Source of the DNA: CAXBES01 sp963974915 | GTDB lineage: Bacteria; Bacteroidota; Bacteroidia; Flavobacteriales; Flavobacteriaceae | Direction: 5' to 3' | Assembly (NCBI GenBank): GCA_963974915.1 | Contig: CAXBES010000010.1 | Coordinates: 62,001-126,000 of the forward strand | Length of the DNA stretch: 64,000 nucleotides | Part shown: positions 43,602 through 52,947 of the stretch, piece after piece | Layout of the letters: every line of letters begins with the position of its first letter | Numbering within the stretch: position 1 is the stretch's first letter | Position numbers and translations under genes: made by a program | The notes under the pieces: generated by a model | What the model was told of the DNA's origin: nothing | The model's input: only the letters and a program-made list of their open reading frames with translations | Database searches by the model: none

Positions 43602-45416
43602 ATGGGATTAGTCAATGCCAAAGAAGTAGCTAAAGCTATAAATGTCGATAAATTTGGCTTTATCGGTACTGCAGTTGGCTGGACACTCATGAAAGTATTA
43701 AATATCACTACCCTTAATAAAATTTACGACAAAAAGAAGCATTTAAAAGATCTTGAGTTTATAAATGCATTATTGGACGAGTTTGAAGTGAAGTTTGAGA
43801 TTCCTGAAGAGGATTTAAAACGTATTCCAAAAACGGGTGCTTTTATTACCATTTCCAATCATCCACTTGGAGGCATAGACGGGGTTTTATTATTAAAACT
43901 TTTGTTAGAGCATCGTCCCGATTTTAAAGTTATTGCGAACTTTTTACTTCATCGTATAGAACCCCTTAAACCTTTTGTAATGCCTGTGAACCCTTTCGAA
44001 ACAAGAAAGGATGTAAAATCGAGCGTGCAGGGGCTGAAATCTGCTTTAAAACGTTTAAAGGATGGTCATCCGTTAGGCATATTCCCTGCCGGAGAGGTTT
44101 CTACGTATCGCGATGGGAAACTAGTAGTAGACAGGCCTTGGGAAGAGAGTGCCATGAAAATCGTTAAGAAGGCCGATGTTCCCGTGGTGCCTATTTATTT
44201 TCACGCTAAGAACAGTAAGCTTTTTTACAGATTAGCAAAATTGAGTGATACATTACGCACTGCGAAATTACCTTCAGAATTGCTTACACAAAAAGAGCGG
44301 GTAATAAAAGTTAGGATTGGGCATGCCATACCGGTAAAAGATCAACAGGAACATGAATCCTTGCATGATTTTACTGAATTTCTTCGGAAGAAAACGTACA
44401 TGCTGGCAAATCCATTTCAGAAGAAAAAATTAATAGATACCATTCCAAAAACTATTAAATTTCCGAAGCCACCTAAAAAAATCGCCGGAGCGATATCGAC
44501 AGAAGCTATGGAAGCCGAAATTGATGCGCTTCGAGAAAAGGATAAGCGTTTATTAATTAGCAAAAATTACGAGGTCTTTTTGGCACAGGCCGAGATGGTG
44601 CCAAATATTTTACAGGAAATTGGTCGCCTTCGTGAAATTACTTTTCGTGAGGTAGGGGAAGGGACAAATAATGCTACCGATCTGGATAAATTCGATTCTT
44701 ACTATCACCATATGTTTCTTTGGGACAATGAAGCTCGCAAAATTGCCGGAGCTTATAGAATGGGATTAGGGTCTAAGATCTTTCCGCAATTTGGAATAGA
44801 CGGCTTCTATTTACAGGATCTTTTTAGGTTCGAACCGGAGCTTTATCCCATGATGAGCAAGTCTATTGAGATGGGAAGAGCCTTTATAATTAATGAATAT
44901 CAACAACGTCCCATGCCATTGTTCTTACTTTGGAAAGGAATAGTTCATACTACTTTGCGTTATCCCGAACATCGATACTTAATAGGTGGAGTTAGTATAA
45001 GTAATAAGTTTTCTGAATTCTCAAAGTCGTTAATGATCGAGTTTATGAAGTCTAATTATTACGACCCGTATGTTGCACAGTATATCAATCCTAAGAAAGA
45101 ATACAAAGTAAAGCTGAAGGATGCCGATAAAGATTTTATCTTCGACGAGAGTGAGGCAGATCTCAATAAATTTGACAAGATAATTGATGAAGTGGAACCG
45201 GGTAGCCTTCGTTTACCGGTTTTAATAAAGAAATATATCAAGCAAAATGCGAAAGTGGTCGCATTTAATGTGGATCCATTATTTAATAATGCAGTAGATG
45301 GGTTGATGTATATTCGAATCGCAGATCTTCCTGAAAGCACTGTTAAGCCTGTAATGGAAGAGTTTCAAGCCGAGCTGGAACAAAAATATGCCAATGGGCG
45401 AAAGGAAGAGGAGTAA
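43602..45416 (+). CDS. OlsF-like bifunctional acyltransferase (PlsC plus GNAT-type N-acyltransferase)
   Basis: A 604-residue fusion from ATG 43602; a GTG nine codons earlier overlaps a TATATTTG element (43568-43575) that could be a promoter, which argues for the ATG. The N-terminal half is a lysophospholipid acyltransferase with ITISNHPLGGIDGVLLL, FPAGEVSTYRDGK and VPIYFHAKN. The C-terminal half (about 310-560) is an OlsB-type GNAT/haemolysin-like N-acyltransferase with IGRLREITFREVGEGTN, DLDKFDSYYHHMFLWD, YFLQDLFRFE-like segments and EMGRAFI. This order matches OlsF, which makes ornithine-type aminolipids in Serratia and Flavobacterium. The headgroup amino acid is not readable. Confidence 0.8.
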   Translation: MGLVNAKEVAKAINVDKFGFIGTAVGWTLMKVLNITTLNKIYDKKKHLKDLEFINALLDEFEVKFEIPEEDLKRIPKTGAFITISNHPLGGIDGVLLLKLLLEHRPDFKVIANFLLHRIEPLKPFVMPVNPFETRKDVKSSVQGLKSALKRLKDGHPLGIFPAGEVSTYRDGKLVVDRPWEESAMKIVKKADVPVVPIYFHAKNSKLFYRLAKLSDTLRTAKLPSELLTQKERVIKVRIGHAIPVKDQQEHESLHDFTEFLRKKTYMLANPFQKKKLIDTIPKTIKFPKPPKKIAGAISTEAMEAEIDALREKDKRLLISKNYEVFLAQAEMVPNILQEIGRLREITFREVGEGTNNATDLDKFDSYYHHMFLWDNEARKIAGAYRMGLGSKIFPQFGIDGFYLQDLFRFEPELYPMMSKSIEMGRAFIINEYQQRPMPLFLLWKGIVHTTLRYPEHRYLIGGVSISNKFSEFSKSLMIEFMKSNYYDPYVAQYINPKKEYKVKLKDADKDFIFDESEADLNKFDKIIDEVEPGSLRLPVLIKKYIKQNAKVVAFNVDPLFNNAVDGLMYIRIADLPESTVKPVMEEFQAELEQKYANGRKEEE

Positions 45417-45448
45417 GACCTTTTTATTACTTCAATAAATTTATCGAT

Positions 45449-46201
45449 ATGACAGCTACGACTATTGATGAGGTCATCGAACAACTAGACGAGATCGTAA
45501 GAATTGAAACCGTGAATAATTCGGCGATGGCGTTTTTCCCAATTCTTTACAAAAAGGTTACCGAACGCATTAAAGATGGTATCCAAAACCATGAGTTTGA
45601 AAACAATGTGCGAATGGAAACACTTGATGTTCTCTTTGCGAACAGATATATTACCGCATATCGGGATATGACCGACGGTAAGCCAACTACAAGAAGCTGG
45701 AAGAAGGCTTTCGACTCGTGCCCCGAAAGAGGTCTTTTGATCATGCAGCATTTAATACTGGGTATTAACGCCCATATAAATCTTGATCTTGGGATAGCCG
45801 TATCCGAAACCGTGGGAGAAAATGGAAGCATAATGGATTTCGAAAACGATTTTAATAAGATAAATGAAATTTTAGGGAGTATGATAGATGATGTTCAGGC
45901 ACGTATAGGCAGGGTATCTCCCTTATTTTATCTTCTGGAGAAAATTGGCAAAGGGAGGGAAGATAAAATTGTAAGTTTTAGTATAAATATTGCCCGTGAT
46001 GGTGCGTGGTTATTTGCGAATCAGTATCATATATCCCCTAATAAAATCACATCGATCGAGTCACGAGACGATATTATTGAAGGAATCGCAAATAAATTGG
46101 TCACTACAAGAAGTAGATTAATAAGATTTACGATAAAGACCATTAGATTTTTTGAGACAAAAAACAACCGAAAAGTGATCTCTGTTTTAAGCGCCGTTTA
46201 A
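45449..46201 (+). CDS. DUF5995 family protein
   Basis: A 250-residue soluble helical protein: TTIDEVIEQLDEIVRIETVNN, FANRYITAYRD, and the conserved core LIMQHLILGINAHINLDLGIAV. This core is characteristic of DUF5995. The conserved His and Asp residues in QHLILGINAHINLDLG could bind metal, but no activity is established. It starts 32 bases after the acyltransferase and may be co-transcribed with it. Confidence 0.75.
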   Translation: MTATTIDEVIEQLDEIVRIETVNNSAMAFFPILYKKVTERIKDGIQNHEFENNVRMETLDVLFANRYITAYRDMTDGKPTTRSWKKAFDSCPERGLLIMQHLILGINAHINLDLGIAVSETVGENGSIMDFENDFNKINEILGSMIDDVQARIGRVSPLFYLLEKIGKGREDKIVSFSINIARDGAWLFANQYHISPNKITSIESRDDIIEGIANKLVTTRSRLIRFTIKTIRFFETKNNRKVISVLSAV

Positions 46202-46203
46202 AA

Positions 46204-46950
46204 TTATTCTTTTTTAGTTAGATTTTTTTCTGCCTGCATTATTTCTTCTAAACTAAAGCCTCCTTTGCTACCGGGCTCTGCTACTTCTTCAATTAGATTT
46301 AAGAGTTTTACGGTATTGCCAATTTGCGTGTTCGATAAGCTTAAATAATGCTGAATACACTCGTTGTGCATCGATTTTTTGTTTTCTAAAGATTCTAATT
46401 CCGAATTTTGCACTTTCTCGTTAATTATCTGATTCTGTCGAGCCATCGCAGCTTTGTCTACAAGGTCGTTTAACCAAGCTAACATTCCAATAGTTAATTG
46501 TGCATAATTGGATCTGCTATCCTGCATTTTTAGAGGAGGATCTTTCACAAGCAGAGTAACGATACTTATCATTCCAAAACCTCCAAACGCGGTGGCTAGA
46601 AATTCGTTGCCTTGTAAACCAAAATAAATGGCGAAACCAATTAGAATAAAACCGAGAATAAATGTAAGAGAGAACATCCATTTAATGATTCCTTGAACAC
46701 TTTTACTCACAACCAGGGTGTAAGTGAGCGATTCTTTTAGATCTTTTATTACCTGAAAAGTATCTGCCCCCGATTCTGTTTGTAGTTTAGCTTGTTTGGT
46801 CTGTGCAATAGAATGCTCTACGAGCATTTGTTGTAAATAAGCGATCTTTTTTGAGGTGTCTGCAGGAATATTTTCTTCTTCAAGCTTTTTTGGGTCGATA
46901 GCTTTTTTTGAAGTAAAAATGCTATCGATTATATTTTGAATTGTGTTCAT
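46204..46950 (-). CDS. Two-TM membrane protein of unknown function
   Basis: A 248-residue protein with a soluble helical N-terminus (1-100, two coiled segments), a hairpin of two membrane helices (about 104-125 and 130-150: WMFSLTFILGFILIGFAIYF, FLATAFGGFGMISIVTLLV), and a helical C-terminal cytoplasmic tail. No enzymatic motif. The layout recalls two-TM modules attached to signalling domains in other bacteria, but I do not recognise a family with confidence. Convergent with the DUF5995 gene two bases away. Confidence 0.6.
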   Translation of the reverse strand: MNTIQNIIDSIFTSKKAIDPKKLEEENIPADTSKKIAYLQQMLVEHSIAQTKQAKLQTESGADTFQVIKDLKESLTYTLVVSKSVQGIIKWMFSLTFILGFILIGFAIYFGLQGNEFLATAFGGFGMISIVTLLVKDPPLKMQDSRSNYAQLTIGMLAWLNDLVDKAAMARQNQIINEKVQNSELESLENKKSMHNECIQHYLSLSNTQIGNTVKLLNLIEEVAEPGSKGGFSLEEIMQAEKNLTKKE

Positions 46951-47029
46951 AAGGCTCGTATTTACGATGTTGTAATGATCTATTTTCTATACATCGGAAA
47001 TACGCCGTTATGTCATCAAAATCAAATAG

Positions 47030-47995
47030 CTACAAAGGGCGTTTTTTTATCATTCCTCCTTTGGCATCCTTTATACTGTGCATTACCAAAAAAGCATTCT
47101 TATCGATCTTATCTACTTCCGTTTGCAATTTTGCCAACTCTAAACGAGTAATTAAAGTATAAATAATATCGGTTTCCTGTAATCTATCACCTCTCTTTCC
47201 GTAGCCACGCTTCCCATTGTAGATAGTACAACCTCTACCCATTTTCTCAATCACCGCTAGCCGAATGTCCTCGCTAAAATCTGAAATAATTGTAACCCCT
47301 ACATATTCTTCAATTCCCGAGACAACAAAATCTACTGTTTTCGATGCTGCTAAGTAGGTAAGCATCGCATACAAAGCTGTTTCTACGGAAAAGATATAAG
47401 CAGCCACTCCAAAAATGATCACATTAAAAATGAGGATCACATCTCCAATCGTGACATGTGCCTTTTTACTGATATAAATCGCAAGCACTTCGGTACCATC
47501 GATCACTGCACCACCTCTAATTGAGAGTCCGATCCCGGCACCTAAAAAGAATCCGCCAAATACCGCGATCAACAACGAGTCGTCTGTAATAGTGGGTAAT
47601 TCGATAAAATGGACCGAAACTGCCAAAACGATAATGGCGAGAAGACTTCTAAAGGCAAATTGTTTGCCAATAGTTGAGAGGCCAAGAACGATAAAAGGAA
47701 TATTAATTAGTACCAAAAATATGGCTAATGAGAGTCCTGTGATATCGGTAAGAATTAGAGAAATACCTGTTACGCCTCCATCAATAAAACCGTTTGGAAG
47801 TAGAAATCCTTTAAGCCCAAAACTTGCACTTATAATACCCAGAAGAATAAAAGAGCTTTCTTTTAAAAGGTGTTTAATTTCAACTAATGTTTCTTTAAAT
47901 TTCTTGTCGAATTGGTTTTTTGGGACGGGTTGATTCTTGTTTTTAAACTTATTTTTAGTCGCTTGTGTGACAATATATTGAAAGAATGCGTTCAT
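47030..47995 (-). CDS. YitT-family membrane protein
   Basis: A 321-residue YitT/DUF161 protein. About five to six membrane helices starting at FILLGIISASFGLKGFLLP, with the typical GFIDGGVTGISLIL loop and IGAG-like glycine-rich helices, then a cytoplasmic DUF2179 domain (about 225-310) with ILFTSV-type sequence RGCTIYNGKRGYGKRGD. Transport substrate unknown. 78 bases downstream lies the two-TM protein gene on the same strand. Confidence 0.85.
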   Translation of the reverse strand: MNAFFQYIVTQATKNKFKNKNQPVPKNQFDKKFKETLVEIKHLLKESSFILLGIISASFGLKGFLLPNGFIDGGVTGISLILTDITGLSLAIFLVLINIPFIVLGLSTIGKQFAFRSLLAIIVLAVSVHFIELPTITDDSLLIAVFGGFFLGAGIGLSIRGGAVIDGTEVLAIYISKKAHVTIGDVILIFNVIIFGVAAYIFSVETALYAMLTYLAASKTVDFVVSGIEEYVGVTIISDFSEDIRLAVIEKMGRGCTIYNGKRGYGKRGDRLQETDIIYTLITRLELAKLQTEVDKIDKNAFLVMHSIKDAKGGMIKKRPL

Positions 47996-48399
47996 TAAGT
48001 TTTTTTACTAAACTACTAAAAAAAACAGCTTATCCAATTCTATGTTTGCACATATATTTTAGTTTTTTTGAAAGACCGGCACTATGTACTTTTCCAGGAG
48101 TTCGTCTGTATAACCATGAGCTCTCCTATTGTTGTAATTAGTTGTTGTAAGTACTACGGTTAAGTTTATCTAAGGGAGAGTAATAAGCTTATTTCCTCCG
48201 TCTCCTGCCATGACAAAATTTTTTTTCACCGGCAAATTTCTTAACCCAAAAAAGATAGCCGTAATCAACTCCTTCCCAGGCATTGGCTTTGGTGCTCGTT
48301 GCTTTTTCAATTCAGCCTAGAGAAATGAGCAGTAGGTTATCCCATTTCCCTTTTTATAGATCAATGATCCTTTTTTTGAATTTGGGATATGATCAAATA
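47996..48399. other. 404-base gap containing a decayed gene
   Basis: No intact gene. The stretch 48059-48311 is a degenerate serine hydrolase fragment (separate entry). The remainder, next to the flavodoxin-like gene, shows nothing recognisable. Confidence 0.6.
48059..48311 (-). pseudogene. C-terminal fragment of a serine hydrolase (beta-lactamase-type), decayed
   Basis: Translating leftward gives TKANAWEGVDYGYLFWVKKF, then a one-base frame shift to FVMAGDGGNKLITLP, an in-frame TAG where Glu or Gln is expected, and INLTVVLTTTNYNNR followed by DELLEKYIVPVFQKN and a stop. This is the usual C-terminus of class C beta-lactamase/serine hydrolase proteins (GYGW..., AAGNGGQ, IPELDLVVV). The active-site SxxK part is absent, and a TGA sits just upstream. 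So it is a remnant with at least one frameshift and two internal stops. Confidence 0.7.
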
Positions 48400-49107
48400 C
48401 TAGCGATACTCCGGATTTTCAAAATTCCATCGTGTACCATCGTCCCAATCGCCACGAGAGTTTCCATAAGTGGGATAACCTCCTTGATCTTTAAGGGTTT
48501 TAGCCAGATGAAGCAGATTGTAGGTCATAAATGTGGTGTTGCGATTGGTAAAATCATTATTTTTTGCTCCACTTTCCTCATCGTTATAACTTGGTCCGGG
48601 GCCAGCTTCACCAATCCATCCGCAGTCTGCCTGTGGCGGAATGCTATAACCAATATGTTGTAAGGCGTAGAGCGTGCTCATAGCGACGTGTTTAATTCCA
48701 TCTTCATTCCCGGTAATAATGCATCCACCAACTTTTCCGTAGAAATAATACTGACCCTTTTCATTGCGTCTCCCACTTTCGCCGTAGAGGCGTTCTATGA
48801 GTTGGGTCGCCACAGACGACTTTTCTCCTAACCAGATAGGGGTTCCAATAACGAGAATGTCGGCATCCTTTACTTTTTTCCACAATTCTGGCCATTCATC
48901 AGTTTCTGCGCCCTGTTCGGTCATATCGTGATAAACACCAAAAGCCACATCGTGATTTACCCATCGAAGGTATTCTACAGTGACACCTTCAGCTCTCATA
49001 ATTTTTATAGAAACATCCATGAGTGCCTGCGTATGACTCATACGAGGAGATTTTTTTAAAGTGCAATTGATGTACAGGGCTTTTAAGTTAGTAAAGTCTG
49101 GTTTCAT
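48400..49107 (-). CDS. Flavodoxin-like NAD(P)H-dependent FMN oxidoreductase
   Basis: A 235-residue flavodoxin-fold protein. The first strand ALYINCTLKKSPRMSHTQALM, the FMN-loop GTPIWLGEKSSVATQLIERLYG and the second FMN loop GGCIITGNEDGIKHVAMS match NADPH-dependent FMN reductase-like proteins. It is probably a cytoplasmic quinone or FMN reductase. It lies 36 bases downstream of the MBL lipoprotein gene. Confidence 0.8.
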   Translation of the reverse strand: MKPDFTNLKALYINCTLKKSPRMSHTQALMDVSIKIMRAEGVTVEYLRWVNHDVAFGVYHDMTEQGAETDEWPELWKKVKDADILVIGTPIWLGEKSSVATQLIERLYGESGRRNEKGQYYFYGKVGGCIITGNEDGIKHVAMSTLYALQHIGYSIPPQADCGWIGEAGPGPSYNDEESGAKNNDFTNRNTTFMTYNLLHLAKTLKDQGGYPTYGNSRGDWDDGTRWNFENPEYR

Positions 49108-49143
49108 ATTATTTAGCTTTATTTTCGTTAAGTGAGTGCAATT

Positions 49144-50103
49144 CTAGAGTTTAATTACAGTATTGATACGCGCGATATTGAATCCGTTTTTTAAAACCTG
49201 TTTGGAGGCTTCAGAAGTTGGGTCGATCACGGGATTGGTATGATTAAAATGTATAAAGTAAAGTTTCTTTTTTTCTTCGGAAGGCAAATTCTCTAGAAGA
49301 GACATACTTTCAATTATGAATGGATGTGGAATTTCTGAAATATCACGAGTATTAATCTCCTCTCCATCGTAAAAAGTTGCATCGACAAAGGCGTAATCTA
49401 CTTTTTTAATCGCTTCGGAAATATTCGTTACCCACATTTCCCATTTATCTATATCGGGTATAAAAAGTGCAGTCTTTTTGGGTCCCTGAATTTTATAGCC
49501 AACTGTTTCTGAAATTTCATCGCGATGTGGAACAAGAAAGGGAGTTACCGTAATATTTGAGGTAAGTACTACTTCTTGATTGTTTTGTAATTGTAATAAT
49601 GCAATATTACTATTATTAACTAACTGACTCCAGGGACCGTTTGTTTCCAGAAAGGTTTTCATTCTTGGCATAGCATAGACAGGAACACTTGGGGCATTTG
49701 TAGCTTCTTTACCAAGATACATCAAACCGGAGTAGTGCCCAATGTGGGCGTGAGTAACAAATATTCCATCAGGGAGTTCATTGTTGTTATCCGCAAGTTG
49801 CTTCAGTTTTTTAGTTTGTGTGGTTATATCGGGTGTTGCTTCAAAAAGAAAGAATTTGTTGTTATTAGGATCTATTAATCCCAGCGACACCACTTTCCGA
49901 AGAGAATCGGGCGAATTAAATAATCCTGCGCAACATGCCTTTTTACAAGCGATATGGGGAGAACCGGCATCTTGTATCGTGCCCAATATAACTAGGGAAG
50001 TTTCGGTGATCACATCGTTTTTTTCCGAAGCACTTATTTCTGAAACAGAATTAGTACAGGAAAGTATGAGTAATGCGAACAGAACATATACAAGATTTTT
50101 CAT
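49144..50103 (-). CDS. PqqB-like MBL-fold lipoprotein
   Basis: A 319-residue metallo-beta-lactamase-fold protein with a lipoprotein signal peptide (lipobox ILSC, Cys16). LGTIQDAGSPHIACKKACC and THAHIGHYSGLMYLG resemble PqqB-like proteins. The metal motif reads HAHIGH: the Asp of HxHxDH is Gly, so the second metal site may be altered. VPHRDEISETVGYKI and FIPDIDKWE supply later ligands. The role is unlikely to be PQQ synthesis because no pqq genes are nearby. Its start directly follows the stop of the 155-residue gene. Confidence 0.75.
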   Translation of the reverse strand: MKNLVYVLFALLILSCTNSVSEISASEKNDVITETSLVILGTIQDAGSPHIACKKACCAGLFNSPDSLRKVVSLGLIDPNNNKFFLFEATPDITTQTKKLKQLADNNNELPDGIFVTHAHIGHYSGLMYLGKEATNAPSVPVYAMPRMKTFLETNGPWSQLVNNSNIALLQLQNNQEVVLTSNITVTPFLVPHRDEISETVGYKIQGPKKTALFIPDIDKWEMWVTNISEAIKKVDYAFVDATFYDGEEINTRDISEIPHPFIIESMSLLENLPSEEKKKLYFIHFNHTNPVIDPTSEASKQVLKNGFNIARINTVIKL

Positions 50104-50571
50104 CTATTCGCTTTTGCTTAGAAATGTATGGGTATCTTGGTTAGAGATAGCTGTATAATCGAATATTCTTGAAATATCCATAACATCTGTTATACCCTCA
50201 AATTCACATAATTTTGCGACCACCGCTGCCAGTCCGTTGAAGAGTATTTCTTTATCCTTCGGATCCTTAGGTCGTTTTGACCCTCTTTTTAGGGGTAATT
50301 CATAGCCGCATCCGGTTAAAAAGGCGGCTTCAGTTTGTAATAACTCTAAAGGGGTATATCCATTGATCTTTTTCCCTAGTTTTTGGTTTACAATTCCAAC
50401 ATAATTGAGTTGTAACGAACCATGACTATCGGTTAAATGTTGCCAGGCATCGAGATTATCGCAAATATTGCCAACAGCACAACTATGGCAATATTCGGGA
50501 TGAAGCGTATCGTTGTGAAAGGCAGAATAAAGTTTGCTAATGGCACTTTCTAATCGGAACGGCATTTTCAT
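50104..50571 (-). CDS. Conserved flavobacterial Cys-containing protein
   Basis: A 155-residue soluble protein. PEYCHSCAVGNICDN carries closely spaced cysteines and SLQLNYVGIVNQKLGKKING with YTPLELLQTEAAFLTGCGYE form a conserved core. I recall near-relatives in Flavobacteria sometimes mislabelled as NADH-quinone reductase subunit F, but no ferredoxin or flavin motif is present. The cysteines could bind metal. Directly abuts the MBL lipoprotein gene with no gap. Function unknown. Confidence 0.6.
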   Translation of the reverse strand: MKMPFRLESAISKLYSAFHNDTLHPEYCHSCAVGNICDNLDAWQHLTDSHGSLQLNYVGIVNQKLGKKINGYTPLELLQTEAAFLTGCGYELPLKRGSKRPKDPKDKEILFNGLAAVVAKLCEFEGITDVMDISRIFDYTAISNQDTHTFLSKSE

Positions 50572-50688
50572 AGCTTCTTTTTTTGTTCCAAAAAGTTACA
50601 AAAAAAGAAGGATAATGCCTTCTCATAGATCTGGAAAATTGTAATCTTATATCCTACAGGATTCCTTTTAAAGTTTTGAGGATGAATC

Positions 50689-51444
50689 TTACTCTCTTAA
50701 TTCAGAATTAATTAGCTGAATCATGGATCGAATTTCATTATGCACATTTTTTCTGTATCCCAGTGCTTCGTTGGTGAGTACAGATTTTATACCCATGAGA
50801 TTTCGTACTTTGGGTCTGGACATAATATCCATATAATCGTTCTTTGGCCCAAAGGAGATATTGTAATTGGGTAATTTGAATTTCAGCAAGTGAAGAAAGT
50901 TTACATCTTCTACACAGATCTCATCTATTCGCATTTGGTGCACATTCATTCTGTCGAGGATCAGTCTTTCCAGATTGTTAACGTTGGCATCTAAAACGCT
51001 GAGGCGATCCCTGATATCATTATTTTTTATGATCGCTATTTTTCCGGCATTTTTTAAATCGGAGTAAGTATTTATAACAGGAACCTGGATTTCAAAATCC
51101 CAAAATGCTTTATTAAAGTACTCTATGGTTTTTACTTCATTTTCTAGAATCGTCTTAATTGAGTCATTGTGCAATACAGTTTCAATAATATCCAGATAAT
51201 ATTGTTCATTCTCAATAAATTCACTTGAAAACGTTTCAGCAGATTGCAAGTCTTTAAGCAATAGAGAAAGAATAGCTGTCTCTGTTTTTTTCTCTATTCT
51301 CTCTTCATTCCAGTTGTTTATTTGCAGGGCGATTAAGATCCCAATAACAACGAGTGCAATTTCGCCTATGGCATACAGCATATATTTTGAAAACTTGCTC
51401 TCTGAAAGTAAGCGTTTACGGATATGGCGGAAGAATTTAATCAT
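50689..51444 (-). CDS. DUF6090 paralogue 6 (last in the array)
   Basis: 251 residues. The shared N-terminus MIKFFRHIRKRLLSESKFSK then a single membrane helix GEIALVVIGILIALQINNWNEE. The extracytoplasmic part is helical and carries STYSDLKNAGKIAIIKNNDIR, the family's only other recognisable block. Its start overlaps the previous paralogue by eight bases, so it is translated from the same message. Function unknown. Confidence 0.75.
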   Translation of the reverse strand: MIKFFRHIRKRLLSESKFSKYMLYAIGEIALVVIGILIALQINNWNEERIEKKTETAILSLLLKDLQSAETFSSEFIENEQYYLDIIETVLHNDSIKTILENEVKTIEYFNKAFWDFEIQVPVINTYSDLKNAGKIAIIKNNDIRDRLSVLDANVNNLERLILDRMNVHQMRIDEICVEDVNFLHLLKFKLPNYNISFGPKNDYMDIMSRPKVRNLMGIKSVLTNEALGYRKNVHNEIRSMIQLINSELRE

Positions 51445-52228
51445 CTTTTAACTCTCTATTTATTAAATTAAGTAATCTTACAATACGCTTTCTTAGCGCA
51501 TAGGCCTGTACATTAATAATACTGTTATAGATTATGCATGTACTTGCCACACCTTGGATTTCTGTGGCATTTTTTATGATAACTGAAGATAGATCGACAT
51601 TGTTTTTACGAATGAAAAAAGATATAGTATCATTTTTGTCTAATGCATGGTCGGGGGAATAACCGCTATTTAATACATAAGCCCCTACATTACGTATTAG
51701 ATTTTCATTAATTAATACCGGATAGTAATAATCATTTCGGAACAATTGCCAATTGTCTTCTATTTCTTGTACTTGTTGAATATCGGACGTCCAATTGGAA
51801 AGCATTTCAGAAATACTATCGTTAGTAATTAGCCTTAATTTGCCAGTAACAATAATATCGTTCTCAAGGGGGTCGAAAGTAGGATCTTGAGACAATCTGA
51901 ATAAATAGTATAATAACGAATCGTCCTCTATTTCTTTAGGATTGTCTATATAGTTTAGCAATGCATTACTTGCATGCGTCATTTTATTACGCATTGAAAT
52001 CTTCTCATCTAATTGTTTTAAATTTTGGGTGTATTCTTTGTGTAGTTGCTTCAGTATTTTTTGTTCGTTAGAACGCTCCATTCTGGTTTCATTCCAGTTA
52101 TTAATCTGTAATGCAATGAGAATACCAATTACTACAAGAATGATTTCGCCAAAGGCGTATAATATATATTTCGAGAATTTATTCTCGGAAATAAGGCTTT
52201 GACGGATATGGCGGAAGAATTTAATCAT
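51437..52228 (-). CDS. DUF6090 paralogue 5
   Basis: 263 residues, the longest of the set. The first 48 residues match the other copies; the periplasmic part has ENDIIVTGKLRLITNDSISEML where others have a similar SSGKLxLIxN block. Its start overlaps the previous copy's stop (TAATG). The first 64 bases differ from paralogue 4 at only three positions although the downstream proteins are very different. Confidence 0.75.
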   Translation of the reverse strand: MIKFFRHIRQSLISENKFSKYILYAFGEIILVVIGILIALQINNWNETRMERSNEQKILKQLHKEYTQNLKQLDEKISMRNKMTHASNALLNYIDNPKEIEDDSLLYYLFRLSQDPTFDPLENDIIVTGKLRLITNDSISEMLSNWTSDIQQVQEIEDNWQLFRNDYYYPVLINENLIRNVGAYVLNSGYSPDHALDKNDTISFFIRKNNVDLSSVIIKNATEIQGVASTCIIYNSIINVQAYALRKRIVRLLNLINRELKDD

Positions 52229-52947
52229 TAGGTTTTATTTAAATTTTTTGGCATTAGGGATAAAACAAGATCAATTGAGTCAATAGTATTTTCTAAATTT
52301 TTTATGGAAGCTCTAATGTTATCACGGTTTAACATAAGTATTCGCCAAACATCTGTTTCAGAAAAAAATCGTTGCATATTCTCAACTTCTAATATTTTCT
52401 TGAATTCAAAATTTATGGCATGTGCTTCCATTAGTTGTAACCATTGGTTATTGAAAGCATACTCAATATCACCCAGTGCTTTATTTACATGGTTTACTTT
52501 GTCATCGTAATACACCCCTAAACTTTTTCTTAATTCCTTGTCCTTTACATTTTGAAGACCAGCAGATTTTAATGCCTCGTAGGAATTGGTAATGGATTGA
52601 AACCTGCTAAAATGCACAACCTCTCCTAACCAATGAGAAACGCTATCCATATTTTTATTTCTGAGACTATCATTCACGAGTTTTTGTGATGCATCAAAAG
52701 CCCTCTGTTGCCAAATATTTATATATATTAGATTTTCACGATCTTGCACAAGGTTTTCTTGAATTTGTGAAAGGATCTCCCTTTCAAATACATTACCTTT
52801 TCTTACTTCATTCCAATTATTAATCTGAAGCGCAATTAAAATCCCAATGACCACCAGGATGATTTCTCCGATGGCATATAGTATATATTTCGAGAATTTA
52901 TTCTCGGAAATAAGGCTTTGACGTATACGGCGGAAGAATTTTATCAT
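52228..52947 (-). CDS. DUF6090 paralogue 4
   Basis: 239 residues, the shortest copy. The N-terminus has MIKFFRRIRQSLISENKFSK and the membrane helix; the block NSYEALKSAGLQNVKDKELR corresponds to the SSGKL motif of its neighbours. The start overlaps paralogue 3 by four bases (ATGA). Confidence 0.75.
   Translation of the reverse strand: MIKFFRRIRQSLISENKFSKYILYAIGEIILVVIGILIALQINNWNEVRKGNVFEREILSQIQENLVQDRENLIYINIWQQRAFDASQKLVNDSLRNKNMDSVSHWLGEVVHFSRFQSITNSYEALKSAGLQNVKDKELRKSLGVYYDDKVNHVNKALGDIEYAFNNQWLQLMEAHAINFEFKKILEVENMQRFFSETDVWRILMLNRDNIRASIKNLENTIDSIDLVLSLMPKNLNKT

Noticed and set aside
49144..50103. PQQ biosynthesis gene pqqB
   Set aside because: Lipoprotein signal, altered metal motif and no pqqA/C/D/E nearby.
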